Shown piece by piece: positions 27,286 through 36,558 of a stretch of DNA of 64,000 nt. Each line of letters starts with the position of its first letter. Positions within the stretch are counted from its first letter, which is position 1. Made by a program: the position numbers and the translations under genes. The notes under the pieces were generated by a model. The model saw only the letters and a program-made list of their open reading frames with translations. It did no database searches and was not told where the DNA came from. Origin of the DNA: Arachnia propionica (lineage in GTDB: Bacteria; Actinomycetota; Actinomycetes; Propionibacteriales; Propionibacteriaceae); assembly GCF_037055325.1 (NCBI RefSeq), contig NZ_CP146373.1, forward strand, positions 682,001-746,000, given 5' to 3'.

Positions 27286-28361
27286 ACGACGCCCTGAGTC
27301 CGTATTCGGCTGTGCTGCTGGCCTCCTACGGCGGCCCCCGCCGCCCCGAAGACGTGTTGCCCTTCATGCGCAACGCCACCGCCGGTCGCGGGGTGCCAGA
27401 CGAGCGCCTGCTTGAGGTTTCCCAGCACTACCAGCTCTTCGGGGGACGCTCCCCCATTAACGAGCAGAACGAGGCGCTTCGCGACGCCCTCGCCGCGGAG
27501 TTGAGAAAACGAGGCTGCCCCCGTCCCGTCGTGATCGGGAACCGCAACTGGACCCCCTTCTTCGCCGAGACCGTCTCCGCCCTGCACCGTGACCGGCACG
27601 ACAGGGTGGTGGCGTTGACCACCGCAGCTTATTCCTGCTATTCCGCATGCCGACAGTACAGGGAGGACCTGGCTGCTGTCATGGAGCGAGTGCCTGGTAT
27701 CACCATAGAAAAGGCCGGCCCCTATGCAGAGCGAGACGGCTTCATTTCGGCCAATGTGGATGCCCTGGTCACGGCTGTGCGAGCACTACGAGCCCGGATC
27801 AGCAACGGGGTGATGAAGGTGTTGTTCGTCACACACTCCATTCCGATCGCCATGAACGCAGCCTCCGCGAACGGCACCCCCGCTGCCCGTTACGACGCCC
27901 AACACATCAGGGTTGCCTCCCGGGTGGCCGAGGACGCCGAGGCCCACCTGGGTGAGCGTCTCGACTGGGAGCTGGTCTACTGTTCCCGTTCTGGCAGCCC
28001 GCGCATTCCGTGGCTCGAACCCGACGTCAACGACCGCCTGGCCGAGTTGACAGGCGTCGACGGCGTGGTGGCCGCACCGATCGGTTTCATCAGCGACCAC
28101 ATGGAAGTGGCCTACGACCTAGACACCCAGGCCCGAGAATCGGCTGCCGAAGCCGGTTTCGACTACGAGCGCGCCGCCACCGCAAGCGTCCACCCAGACT
28201 TCATCGCTACTTTGGCCGATCTTCTCTTCGAGCAGGCCGCCATAGCGCGGGGCGAACTCGCCCCGCCCGACCATCCCTGCCTCACAGAGCCAGCACGTTG
28301 CTGCCTCCCACATCCGCAGAAGGAGCAAACCCATGTCCCATCCGCATCACATGCACGCTGA
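27282..28361 (+). CDS. hemH: Coproporphyrin ferrochelatase
   Basis: 359 residues from the ATG overlapping the hemA stop. LLASYGGPRRPEDVLPFM, VTHSIPIAMN with the metal-site His, and PIGFISDHMEVAYDLD are ferrochelatase motifs. Three Cys near the end (HPCLTEPARCC) with an earlier Cys could bind the 2Fe-2S cluster seen in actinobacterial enzymes. In this pathway it inserts iron into coproporphyrin III. hemQ begins 29 bp before its end. Confidence 0.95.
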   Translation: MNDALSPYSAVLLASYGGPRRPEDVLPFMRNATAGRGVPDERLLEVSQHYQLFGGRSPINEQNEALRDALAAELRKRGCPRPVVIGNRNWTPFFAETVSALHRDRHDRVVALTTAAYSCYSACRQYREDLAAVMERVPGITIEKAGPYAERDGFISANVDALVTAVRALRARISNGVMKVLFVTHSIPIAMNAASANGTPAARYDAQHIRVASRVAEDAEAHLGERLDWELVYCSRSGSPRIPWLEPDVNDRLAELTGVDGVVAAPIGFISDHMEVAYDLDTQARESAAEAGFDYERAATASVHPDFIATLADLLFEQAAIARGELAPPDHPCLTEPARCCLPHPQKEQTHVPSASHAR

Positions 28362-29046
28362 TCCGCGCGACCATCTGATTCCGGCCGAGGAAGTCAATGC
28401 AACCCCGCACTACGTGATGTATTCGGTGTTCTGCGCCGTGGGCCCGCTGCACGACCCCGACGCCATAGCCGCGGAGAAGACAGTTCTCGACACCGGAGTG
28501 AGCATCCGCGGCTGGTACGACATCGGTGGTTTTCGCGCCGATGCTGACCTGATGCTGTGGACCTTGGCCGACAACCCGCACCAGCTGCAGGCGGCCTACC
28601 ACGCGCTACGTCGCTCTGACCTGGGACGGGACTTGGATCCGGTATGGTCCTGCATCGGTGTGCACCGCCCCGCTGAGTTCAACCGCGGCCATACCCCGGC
28701 CTGTTTCTCCGGTGTTGCACCCCGCCCATGGGCGTGCGTCTACCCGTTCGTACGCAGCTACGACTGGTACCACATGGACGAGGAGCACCGCTCGAAGATG
28801 CTCGCCGCCCATGGCCGCATGGGTCGCGAGTACCCCGACGTGCCGGGTTCCACCACCTCGGCCTTCGCACTGAACGACTACGAATGGCTGCTCGCCTTCG
28901 AGGCCGACGAGCTGCACCGCCTCACCGACGCGATGCGTCACCAGCGTGGAGCCGAGGCCCGGCTGTACGTACGCGAAGAGATCCCGTTCTTCACCGGTCC
29001 CCGTGTCACCCTCGAGGAGTGGGTCTCCCGCCAGCCCCAGAGCTGA
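28333..29046 (+). CDS. hemQ: Coprohaem decarboxylase
   Basis: 237 residues, chlorite-dismutase-like family. YPFVRSYDWY holds the candidate catalytic Tyr137, and MLAAHGRMGREYPDV the proximal haem ligand His160. Converts coprohaem III to protohaem, the last step of the coproporphyrin-dependent route used by actinobacteria and firmicutes. AAGGAG precedes the ATG. The N-terminal His-rich stretch (HPHHMHAD) is variable. A strong terminator follows. Confidence 0.95.
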   Translation: MSHPHHMHADPRDHLIPAEEVNATPHYVMYSVFCAVGPLHDPDAIAAEKTVLDTGVSIRGWYDIGGFRADADLMLWTLADNPHQLQAAYHALRRSDLGRDLDPVWSCIGVHRPAEFNRGHTPACFSGVAPRPWACVYPFVRSYDWYHMDEEHRSKMLAAHGRMGREYPDVPGSTTSAFALNDYEWLLAFEADELHRLTDAMRHQRGAEARLYVREEIPFFTGPRVTLEEWVSRQPQS

Positions 29047-29084
29047 GAGGCGACATCCCCGAGACCAGCGGATCGACGAGCAAC

Positions 29085-29131
29085 GTGGGGTGGGGCGTGT
29101 GCATGCCCCACCCCACTTTGCTTCGTTTCTT
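29085..29131 (+). terminator. Terminator of the hemA-hemH-hemQ operon
   Basis: GTGGGGTGGGGC (29085-29096) pairs perfectly with GCCCCACCCCAC (29105-29116) around an 8-base loop, followed by a T-rich stretch. Also placed to end the convergent gene at 29134. Confidence 0.85.
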
Positions 29132-29133
29132 CC

Positions 29134-30759
29134 CTAGCCCTCGATGACCTCGCGGAGGAGCCTCAACACCTCGGCCGAGGAGTAGTCCTCGGTACTCCCG
29201 GCAATCTTGATCCCGGCCCGTTCCAGCACCTTGGTGGCAGAGTCGCCGATGGCGAACACCAGCACATCAGGATGCCACCCGAGAAGACGCCCAACAGCTA
29301 TCGCGTTCGATCCCGATGTAACGATCACCGCATCGAATGCACCCTCCTCCCACATCTCACGGATATCGGCGGGCGCCTCCCGCAGCAGCTGCATGGTGTA
29401 GACGGGAATCAGCTGGGCCTTCCAGCCCTTCGAGTGAAGCCCGGAGATGAACCCCGGCGCGAGCAATGCAGATCCGGGCACCAGGACCGTTCCCGTCCCG
29501 TCACCCGTGGGCCAGATGTCCAGGAGCGCAGGAACACCAGCCGCCCCCTCGGGCACCAGATCGACGTGGTAGCCCATCTCACGCAGCGCATCTGCCGTTC
29601 CAACACCGACAGCAGCAATCTTCGCCTCTTCAGGGAGCCTCCAACCAAGGTCCCGGATGCTCTCGACGGCACGCACCGAGGTGAAAGCAACCCAGTCGGC
29701 ACCGTCCAGAGTGGAACTGACCGCAAGCACCTCGCGGCGCTGCAGCATCACGGATGTGACGTCCAGGACGTGCCCACGCAACCCGCGGGCGATCCGTCCC
29801 TCCTCTCGGGGAATCAGGATCTTGGCCTTGGTGAGTTCGGTGATCCGACGACCGCTTTCCTCCCCAGCTTCAGCCTCGGTCTGCACCCGGTTGCGTCCGA
29901 GCTCCTCAGCCCCTTTGGAACGGAGGTAGGCCGCGGCTCGGCGGGCGGTGCGAATCGCGTGGTACTCGGATGTGGGCATGCCCATCTGCACCACCAACCC
30001 CTTGGAGCCGTCCTTCGGCAGGACCGCGACGATCAGCGACAGCACCCCTTCCCGCGTGGCCTTCGCGGCCACCGAGACAGCTTCACTGACATCGAGAGCG
30101 GCATAGGCAGCCCGTTCCGCCATGACACAGACGCGGGTGTCGGGGTGATCAAGTTCTTGGAGGATGCTGATGAGCTCCTTGTCCTCGCTGCGACATTCGA
30201 GACCGGTGGCCCCGAGCCCAGCATCCGGGAGAATGTCGTCCAGGTATTCGGTGACGAGATCGAGACGCCCCACGGCCTCAAAATCGGCGGCTCCAGCCAC
30301 CAGACCATCGAGCTCTCCGGTACGCACCTTCTCCAGGAACTCGATGAGTTGTCCGGGGGTTCGTTTGACGAACGTGAGCCCAGGATTGATACTCAGCAAC
30401 TGCGAGCGGCGCAGGCCGGATCGCGTGGCTATCACCGACCCCTCGGGAAGCTGTTCCAATGTCAGGCCGTCGCGGGCCACCAATGCGTCGCGCTGATCGC
30501 CACGTTTCAGGATGGCCGCGAAGGTCAGGCCCGGCATCTGCTGTTTCGGGATGCGGTGCATACGGTGCACCACCAGGTCGAAATCGCCACGCATCAGGCC
30601 GAGACGCAGCTGCCCCACCGTCTCGGAATCACCGGCAGCAGGGATGTGCACCACATCCACGTCGTGTCCCATTTCACGTAGGGTGGCGGCCACGGCTTGC
30701 GAGCGGGCGACATCCACCACGGAGTTTTTCGTGCCAAGACTGATCTTCAACTCGTCCAT
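29134..30759 (-). CDS. HemCD-like paralogue with inactivated HemC part
   Basis: 541 residues from the ATG at 30759 (a TTG at 30789 would add 10). It has the architecture and length of the true HemCD at 22096, but catalytic residues are lost: the HSLKDLP loop is HRMHRIP, so the Asp is Arg, and the cofactor loop LGGGCAAPIA is LDVSEAVSVA, so the Cys is Glu. RGNIDTRL is also gone. The HemD-like half keeps normal motifs (ILIPREEGRIARGL, SVRAVESI, IPVYTMQLL, VIVTSGSNAIA). It may be a second uroporphyrinogen-III synthase, a scaffold or a regulator. It is outside both haem operons but convergent with hemQ. Confidence 0.85.
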   Translation of the reverse strand: MDELKISLGTKNSVVDVARSQAVAATLREMGHDVDVVHIPAAGDSETVGQLRLGLMRGDFDLVVHRMHRIPKQQMPGLTFAAILKRGDQRDALVARDGLTLEQLPEGSVIATRSGLRRSQLLSINPGLTFVKRTPGQLIEFLEKVRTGELDGLVAGAADFEAVGRLDLVTEYLDDILPDAGLGATGLECRSEDKELISILQELDHPDTRVCVMAERAAYAALDVSEAVSVAAKATREGVLSLIVAVLPKDGSKGLVVQMGMPTSEYHAIRTARRAAAYLRSKGAEELGRNRVQTEAEAGEESGRRITELTKAKILIPREEGRIARGLRGHVLDVTSVMLQRREVLAVSSTLDGADWVAFTSVRAVESIRDLGWRLPEEAKIAAVGVGTADALREMGYHVDLVPEGAAGVPALLDIWPTGDGTGTVLVPGSALLAPGFISGLHSKGWKAQLIPVYTMQLLREAPADIREMWEEGAFDAVIVTSGSNAIAVGRLLGWHPDVLVFAIGDSATKVLERAGIKIAGSTEDYSSAEVLRLLREVIEG

Positions 30760-30831
30760 CCTCACTGAATAACGACTACGACTGGTCAATCGTCGAGCCC
30801 AGCCTATCGATCCGCACGCAAGATTTTGTCG

Positions 30832-31569
30832 TCAGGATGGAACCGCGCGATTCAACCAGTCCTCCAGCCTCGGTCCGGCCCCTTCAACGCCATTCTCTGG
30901 GAGTAGGGCTCCTCGCCGGAATGCGCGCCCGAAGCTGGTGGGCAGGAACACAGGAACCGGAAGGATTCCACCGGGTTTGGGGCTTCTCCTCACTAGCTCC
31001 CAAAGGGTCATCTCCTCGGGGCCCGAGATTTCGACAAGATCCCCGGCCCGCTTCCCCGACGCCGTCTCAGCAACCACCCGGGCCGCCGCCTCGAGAGCGA
31101 TGGGTTTGATGCGCATCCCGGGCACGAGCCCCAGAGGACCCAGCCTGTTGCGTTGCAGAACCTGAGCACCGAACTCGAACCACTGGGTGGTGCGCACGAT
31201 CGTCAGGGACGGGCTGAACCTCCTGGCCGTCTCCTCCTGGGCCTTTTTGCCCGCGAAGTATCCGTATCCCTGGATCTCCGGCCGGTCGGTGTTGACGATC
31301 GACAGGAGGATGTGGCGCGCACCCGCCTGAGCTGCGGCGTGCGCCACCGACCGTGCGGACCGTTCGAAGAATTCGATACAAGGTTTGCGCCCGGTGGCGA
31401 CGATGTTCGTCGCCTCGATCACCACGTCGGCCTCGAGTTGCGGCAAGGAATCCGCCGTCACATCGAAACCGGTGGAGCGTGAGACCTGTCGCGCCTGGAT
31501 CCCTTCGGCCTCGCAAGCGTGCTGGATCGCGACTCCCGAGGCTCCGCCCCCGACTATCACTGCGTGCAT
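30832..31569 (-). CDS. NAD(P)-binding SDR/NmrA-like protein
   Basis: 245 residues from the ATG at 31569, preceded by GGGAG; earlier starts would run across the operator. The N-terminus HAVIVGGGASGVAIQHACE is a dinucleotide-binding Rossmann motif. Later parts (HILLSIVNTDRPEIQGYGYF, SLTIVRTTQWFEF) follow the NmrA/SDR a5 pattern of proteins that sense or use NAD(P)H. Divergent from a TetR gene across a clear palindromic operator, so it is the probable regulated target. Confidence 0.8.
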   Translation of the reverse strand: MHAVIVGGGASGVAIQHACEAEGIQARQVSRSTGFDVTADSLPQLEADVVIEATNIVATGRKPCIEFFERSARSVAHAAAQAGARHILLSIVNTDRPEIQGYGYFAGKKAQEETARRFSPSLTIVRTTQWFEFGAQVLQRNRLGPLGLVPGMRIKPIALEAAARVVAETASGKRAGDLVEISGPEEMTLWELVRRSPKPGGILPVPVFLPTSFGRAFRRGALLPENGVEGAGPRLEDWLNRAVPS

Positions 31570-31583
31570 CACCACTCCCATCC

Positions 31584-31616
31584 CTCTACGAGCGTAGAGA
31601 CTATATGATCGTAGAG
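31584..31616. promoter_or_regulatory. TetR-type operator between divergent genes
   Basis: CTCTACGAGCGTAGAG (31584-31599) is a perfect palindrome with 7-bp arms, and a third copy of the half-site CGTAGAG lies at 31610-31616. It sits 18 bp before the TetR start and 15 bp from the oxidoreductase start, fitting a local repressor that controls both genes. Confidence 0.75.
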
Positions 31617-31633
31617 GATACATGGGAGAGTGA

Positions 31634-32209
31634 ATGGATCGACGACAACGGATCGCAAATGCGGGAATCGCCCTGATAGCACGCGGCGGCACCCACCGCC
31701 TGACCCACCGTGCGGTGGATGCCGAGGCCGGGCTCCCCAGCGGCTCGACCTCGTATTACGCACGTTCCCGTCGCGATCTGATCCGCCTGGTGATGGAGCA
31801 GCTCTCCGCGGAATCGCAGGCCGACCTGACCGACATCGAGGTACCTGAGAAACTGACGGTCCGGCAGGCCACCGATCTGGTGGGGAGACTGGCGAAACGT
31901 CTCATCCTGAACGGCGACGCGCAGGCGGCGCGGTTCGCCCTAATGTTCGAGGTCCGCGACGATGACGAACTACGCCGCGAGCTCACCGTCGATGCCCCGG
32001 TGCGCAGCAGCTTCGACGAGAAGGCCGTCAAGCTGCTGCGCGCCCTCGGCGCGACCGATCCGGAGGGGACCGCCCCGGAGTTCGTCGCTCTAGTCGATGC
32101 GGTCCTGATGTACCGGGCCGTGGAGGCCGCTCCCATCGATCCGGTCGGCGTGGTCGAGACCTATTTGACCGGTCTTCTGGTCAGGCAAAAACCGACGGCA
32201 ACCCGATGA
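31634..32209 (+). CDS. TetR-family transcriptional regulator
   Basis: 191 residues. The N-terminal helix-turn-helix (RIANAGIALIARGGTHRLTH ... AGLPSGSTSYYARSRRDLI) is typical of TetR. The C-terminal ligand domain (about 80-185) is not assignable to a ligand. Its 3' end overlaps the convergent beta-propeller gene by 29 bp. It likely binds the palindrome at 31584. Confidence 0.88.
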   Translation: MDRRQRIANAGIALIARGGTHRLTHRAVDAEAGLPSGSTSYYARSRRDLIRLVMEQLSAESQADLTDIEVPEKLTVRQATDLVGRLAKRLILNGDAQAARFALMFEVRDDDELRRELTVDAPVRSSFDEKAVKLLRALGATDPEGTAPEFVALVDAVLMYRAVEAAPIDPVGVVETYLTGLLVRQKPTATR

Positions 32210-33566
32210 CGTAGCTGTTGATCTCTCCCCCGCCGAAGTTGGTGGTGAAGATGATGCGGCTGAGGTCGCGGGAAGCGCTGGCCTGGGGTTCGAGGAAGTA
32301 GGGATCGCCGTCGACTTTGTCCCAGTCAGCCCGGATGTGCGCGACGTTGAGTGCCCGTCCGCCGGGGGTGAGTTCCAGCAGCCAGACCTTCCGGTACTCG
32401 GCTCGAAGGGTGGGGGCCGGCGTCTGGGAATTGTGGCCCGCACTGTCGCCGTAGGTGGAGATGACCGCCCATCCCGGGACGCCGAAAGACTGTCCGCTGA
32501 TGTGCACCGCATAGGCCTCACCATCGAACGGGTAGAGGGTGTGCAGGTCATTGCGCTCGCCGGTCGCAACATCGATGGACACGATCTGACCCTTCCCGTA
32601 GTCGGCGACCACCAGGAGGTCCCTGCGATCCGGGCCAAGAGCGAGATCGGAGTGTTCCGAACCATCGAGAAGTTGGCGCGACTGCGTGAAGTCTGTGCTG
32701 TAGGCGACGGTTCCCCCCTCCCCGGCCAACCAGGACGGCACCACGTATGTGCCGCTCGGTGCCGTTGAGATGTGGTCCGGGAATGCTCCCGGCACAGGGA
32801 AGGCGGAGGCGTCCAGGGTGCCGATCACGGTTTTGTTCTCGAGGTCGAGGGCGAGGAGCCCGTGACAGGTGTTGCGCTGGGCAGTCGCGTCGTAGGAGGT
32901 GGCCATGAGACCCAGGACCTTGCCGTCGGCGCTGAAGGTGCCTTCCCCCTTGGTCCAGAAGGACGTGGCCCCGGGCCAGGGGGTCTGGCCCGTGAAGTCG
33001 AAGGCCTGCTCCTTGGTTCCGGTCTCCACATCGAGCAGCCACCAGACCATACCTCCGTTGCGTTCAGTGAAGTAGAGGCGGGCGGGTTCACTTGGATGCC
33101 AGAGGGGTTCGCAGTCACCGGCCAGGTCCGGGAGCTTGCGCAGATACCCGAAGGTGGTGGCGTCGTAGAGGTGCCAGAAACCCTTGCCGTCCTGCGCGAG
33201 GTAGCGGGTGTTGTCGGCATTGAAGGCCTGCCGCCTGGAGTACTCGTGCCGCATACGGTCGCCCTCCCCCTCGGCGACGGCGGTCGCGCGGTACAGGCGG
33301 GTTCCGTAGGCGGGATCGATCAGGACATCGGACAGCCCGGTGGAGCGTTCCGGCCGGGCGATGGCTTTGATCGGATCATCCGACAGTGGAGTGAGCCGGA
33401 AGCTTGGCTCGTACAGCGCATCGAAGGGATTGCTCGGACCCACACCGGGCGGAGATGCCACCGCCGAAGTTGATGGGGAGGAATGGGAGCCGGCGACGCA
33501 GCACGCCACCAGACCAAAGCCTCCGGCCCCGAGAAGGGCACGACGGGAAAACCGGATACAGTTCAT
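32181..33566 (-). CDS. Secreted beta-propeller protein, probable Tat lipoprotein
   Basis: 461 residues. The N-terminus has twin arginines (FSRRALLGAGGFGLVACC) and a lipobox LVAC with Cys22, so it is probably exported by Tat and lipid-anchored. The mature part has repeated beta-propeller blade motifs (YLAQDGKGFWHLYDATTFG, HLALD-like and DRRDLLVVADYGKGQIVSID) with WHPSEPARLYFTERNGG. It resembles oligogalacturonate-lyase-type or generic WD40-like propellers; no catalytic residues were identified and the function is open. Confidence 0.7.
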   Translation of the reverse strand: MNCIRFSRRALLGAGGFGLVACCVAGSHSSPSTSAVASPPGVGPSNPFDALYEPSFRLTPLSDDPIKAIARPERSTGLSDVLIDPAYGTRLYRATAVAEGEGDRMRHEYSRRQAFNADNTRYLAQDGKGFWHLYDATTFGYLRKLPDLAGDCEPLWHPSEPARLYFTERNGGMVWWLLDVETGTKEQAFDFTGQTPWPGATSFWTKGEGTFSADGKVLGLMATSYDATAQRNTCHGLLALDLENKTVIGTLDASAFPVPGAFPDHISTAPSGTYVVPSWLAGEGGTVAYSTDFTQSRQLLDGSEHSDLALGPDRRDLLVVADYGKGQIVSIDVATGERNDLHTLYPFDGEAYAVHISGQSFGVPGWAVISTYGDSAGHNSQTPAPTLRAEYRKVWLLELTPGGRALNVAHIRADWDKVDGDPYFLEPQASASRDLSRIIFTTNFGGGEINSYVIGLPSVFA

Positions 33567-33836
33567 CTGTTCCTCCTAGAACACGATTTCTCGGTCCTCC
33601 CCTTGTCGCCAACTCCTGGCGCCACGATCGTGATGCTACACGTTCCTGCAACATTCAAAAAGATCTTCCAGAAATCCAACCGGTTCTTCCCGCTGAAACC
33701 GGTTGACCCAGACCCCGCAGAAAGAGCGGTCCATCTCGAAGCCGCCCTTGATGCCCGATGGCCAGAACCCGACCACGAGCCAGCTCACCACATGCATCTA
33801 GGGTGGTGGGACGATGCCGCGAGAGGAAGGTGCGTG

Positions 33837-34682
33837 ATGCAGACGATCACCCTCAACAATGGTGTGGAGATGCCCATGGTGGGCATGGGCGTGTTCCGGA
33901 TGACCGGGGATGAGGTGCGCGCCGCACTGCCGGTGGCTCTTGACGCCGGGTATCGACTGATCGACACAGCCGCTCTGTACGGCAACGAAGAAGCGGTTGG
34001 TGAGGTGGTCGCAGCCTCCGGGCTGCCTCGCGATGAGCTGTTCGTCACCACCAAGGTCTGGTATCGCGACTTCGGTCGCGACGCCACGTTGCGGGCCTTC
34101 GAGAAGTCACTGAGCAGGTTGGAGATGGACTACGTGGACCTGTATCTGCTGCACCAACCCTTCAACGATTACTACGGGGCATGGCGGGCCCTCGAAGAGC
34201 TGTACGGGCAGGGGGTCGTCCGCGCGATCGGGGTGTCGAATTTCATGCCGGATCGCTATTTCGACCTCGCCGTCCACAGCGAGGTCACACCCGCGGTCAA
34301 CCAGTGCGAGGTACATCCCCTCCATCAACGAGGGGACCTGCACGAGATCACCCGGCGACACGGCACCGTCCTCCAGGCGTGGGCGCCGCTGGCCCAGGGG
34401 AGATCGGAGACCCACGGTTCCCCGGCGCTGCGAAGGATCGCGGAGCGGCACGGGAAGTCGGTGGCGCAGGTGATGCTGCGGTGGCTGGTGCAGCGCGAAA
34501 TCTCCTTGGTGGTCAAGAGCACCCACGAGACCCGGCTGCGGGAAAACCTGGACGTCTTCGACTTCGAACTGACCGAGACCGAGATGTCGGACATCGCCGC
34601 CCTGGACGAACACAAACCGAACGCTGGCATGACCCATCACGACCCGCGGCTGCTGGAGCACCTGCACGACAAATACCGCTGA
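33837..34682 (+). CDS. Aldo/keto reductase
   Basis: 281 residues from the ATG at 33837, with GAGAGGAAGG upstream. The catalytic tetrad is visible: Asp in YRLIDTAALY, Tyr in ALYGNEEAVG, Lys in TTKVWYRD and His in YLLHQPFND. GVSNFMPDRYFDL and VVKSTHETRLREN are the substrate- and NADPH-binding motifs. Cytosolic NADPH-dependent carbonyl reductase of AKR5-like bacterial type; substrate unknown. Appears monocistronic. Confidence 0.93.
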   Translation: MQTITLNNGVEMPMVGMGVFRMTGDEVRAALPVALDAGYRLIDTAALYGNEEAVGEVVAASGLPRDELFVTTKVWYRDFGRDATLRAFEKSLSRLEMDYVDLYLLHQPFNDYYGAWRALEELYGQGVVRAIGVSNFMPDRYFDLAVHSEVTPAVNQCEVHPLHQRGDLHEITRRHGTVLQAWAPLAQGRSETHGSPALRRIAERHGKSVAQVMLRWLVQREISLVVKSTHETRLRENLDVFDFELTETEMSDIAALDEHKPNAGMTHHDPRLLEHLHDKYR

Positions 34683-34736
34683 TCCCATCTACCCAGAGCT
34701 GGTCGAGTCGAAACCAAGCCGCACTCCCCCGAAGTT

Positions 34737-34782
34737 GGTTGAGCCGACCTGCGAGCGCCAGCGAGTAGGTCGTGTCGAAACC
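34737..34782. repeat. REP-like imperfect palindrome
   Basis: A 46-bp stretch from GGTTGAGCCGACCTGCG to TAGGTCGTGTCGAAACC folds on itself around GAGCGCCAGCGAG. The arm GTCGAAACCAAGCCGCA is repeated just upstream, at about 34707-34723. It lies between convergent genes. Repeats of this type are commonly scattered in actinobacterial intergenic DNA; copy number cannot be judged from one window. Confidence 0.65.
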
Positions 34783-34796
34783 AAGCCGCAGAGCGG

Positions 34797-35411
34797 TCAG
34801 CCTTCGGGGGTTTCGCGATACATGGTCACGGGATAGTCGGTCTCGGTCATGTGCAGCCAGTCCTTGACCGTGAAGCCGAAGCGTTCGTAGAGTCGCTGGC
34901 TTCCCAGAGTAGTGGCCTCTAGGTATGCGGGCAGGCCGGCCTCGTCGACCACCTCGAGGCGGTGGTTCAGCAGCCGCGACCCGATACCGAGGCCGCGCGC
35001 CTCCTCACCGACGACGATGTCGACGAGGTACCAGTGGGCGTGATCGGGACGACTCTTGGCAAAGACATCGAGAGTCCTCAGGGTCTGCGGCAGGTGACGC
35101 AACCCCACCGCCGAGACCACCCGCGGCAGCTCGCGCACCTTCGCCCAGCTGGAGGTCTTGCGGTCGGGCGATTCCCATGCCGCGGCACCGACCAGGCGAC
35201 CGTCGTCCTCTCTGCGGGCCAGATCAACGGCCCCTCCTGCCATCGCCCCGGTCCGCAACTCGGACAGGAACACCTTCGTCAGGCGCTGCAGTCGATTCCG
35301 CTCCCCCGGGATCATCACCGCAATCACCGGATCGTCGTGGAAAGCCGCAGCGAACAGACCAGCCACCTCAGGCAGGTCCGCCTCCTCCCCCTGGGCGATG
35401 GCAATGGTCAT
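34797..35411 (-). CDS. GNAT-family N-acetyltransferase
   Basis: 204 residues from the ATG at 35411, with GAAGGG upstream; the open frame reaches back to 35477 without a better signal. The acetyl-CoA motif is VDIVVGEEARGLGIGSRLL, and the terminal SQRLYERFGFTVKDWL is the usual last strand-helix. Similar to small actinobacterial GNATs of unknown substrate. Confidence 0.88.
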   Translation of the reverse strand: MTIAIAQGEEADLPEVAGLFAAAFHDDPVIAVMIPGERNRLQRLTKVFLSELRTGAMAGGAVDLARREDDGRLVGAAAWESPDRKTSSWAKVRELPRVVSAVGLRHLPQTLRTLDVFAKSRPDHAHWYLVDIVVGEEARGLGIGSRLLNHRLEVVDEAGLPAYLEATTLGSQRLYERFGFTVKDWLHMTETDYPVTMYRETPEG

Positions 35412-35544
35412 TCGGTATCCCTTCGGTGGTCGTGGTTCTGGTAGGCGATGGCGCTCCTCAAGAAGGAGCAAGTTCAACTCATCAGGCTACCAGCAGCGCA
35501 GACAGAGCATGTTTCACATTTTCCGCACGCACCAAAGATAAACC

Positions 35545-36558
35545 CTAGGAGCGAGACTCAAGCCATTCAGCCGCTTTCATCCTATGGAATTCAAAGACCG
35601 GAAACGCTTTATTCCACATCAAGGGAAAATAGGGACACCCTCTCGCTTCATTGTTTTTATACTGTAATGCTGCATGGATGAATTCCGGCACGGTTCCATC
35701 GCATTCAAAGCTCGTTTCAGGCACGCAAGAGTCGACGATTTCTACAACACACCCTTTTCGCACCCCTATCCAGTCTTCAATCAGTTTATTGATGTGTTCA
35801 CCCCTGAAAGAATATCCGACAACAACCAGTCGCTCTGCCGCAAGGAGCCAATTCCAGAATCCCACAAGCATCGCCAAGAATGGCCCATCCGGCCGGAGCT
35901 TGCCTCGCAGACCAAATACGAGCCCCAGCGGCTGCAGACTTCTGTCATCCAATCCTCGGTTAACAGACCAATCCTCCCCTGACTGTATTCGGATCATCCT
36001 GGGCTCATCTTCAGGCAAGCATTCCTCCACACCACGCGGCCTCCCCCAATCGATAGAGCCATGAAGCTTTAGCAATCGCACATCAGCATTTTCACTCCAC
36101 CTCCAAGACATGCCATCTTTCCACTTCTCGACGCCTGTATCCACCAGCAATCCAGCATTGGCAGAAGCGTTTTCTATACCAATATCGTAGTTCAGTGTGG
36201 CAATTCGAGTTGGTTTTGATCGGAACAGACCAGTCAAGTAATCGCATGCAGTTTCACTTTCCAGAACCAAGGCATTCCCGAGCTTCTCATGAACAACTTT
36301 GCACAATTTACGATAGGTCTCGCCTACAGAAGGAGCAGGAAGCCCAGAATTACCGAAAGCGTCTTGCCGACCCTCCCCATACTCCTGGAATATCTCAAGG
36401 CTTCCTCAACGAACCGCGACCATTCCGACATGTCACTCCTGGACGGAAAGGGCTCTCGCCATTGTTGAACGAAGGGAGCGATCTCCAACTCAGACGTGGT
36501 GGCGAGTATTTGAATGGTGGTGAAGAGCCTCTCGATGTCAACATCACCCGGAAACCTT
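35545..36558 (-). pseudogene. SIR2-like protein gene, 5'-truncated by IS and frameshifted
   Basis: The C-terminal part (readable from a TTG at 36306, about 253 codons) has ATLNYDIGIENA, LLKLHGSIDWG and LVVVGYSFRGEHIN, motifs of SIR2_2-type defence NADases. Upstream the same protein continues in another frame (GDVDIERLFTTIQILATT ... WSRFVEEALRYSR), with the shift between about 36360 and 36406. The frame then stops at the end of IS copy 2. The NAD-binding Gly-Ala-Gly N-terminus is missing and is not found beyond the IS, so the gene is dead. Low GC indicates transfer. Confidence 0.8.
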
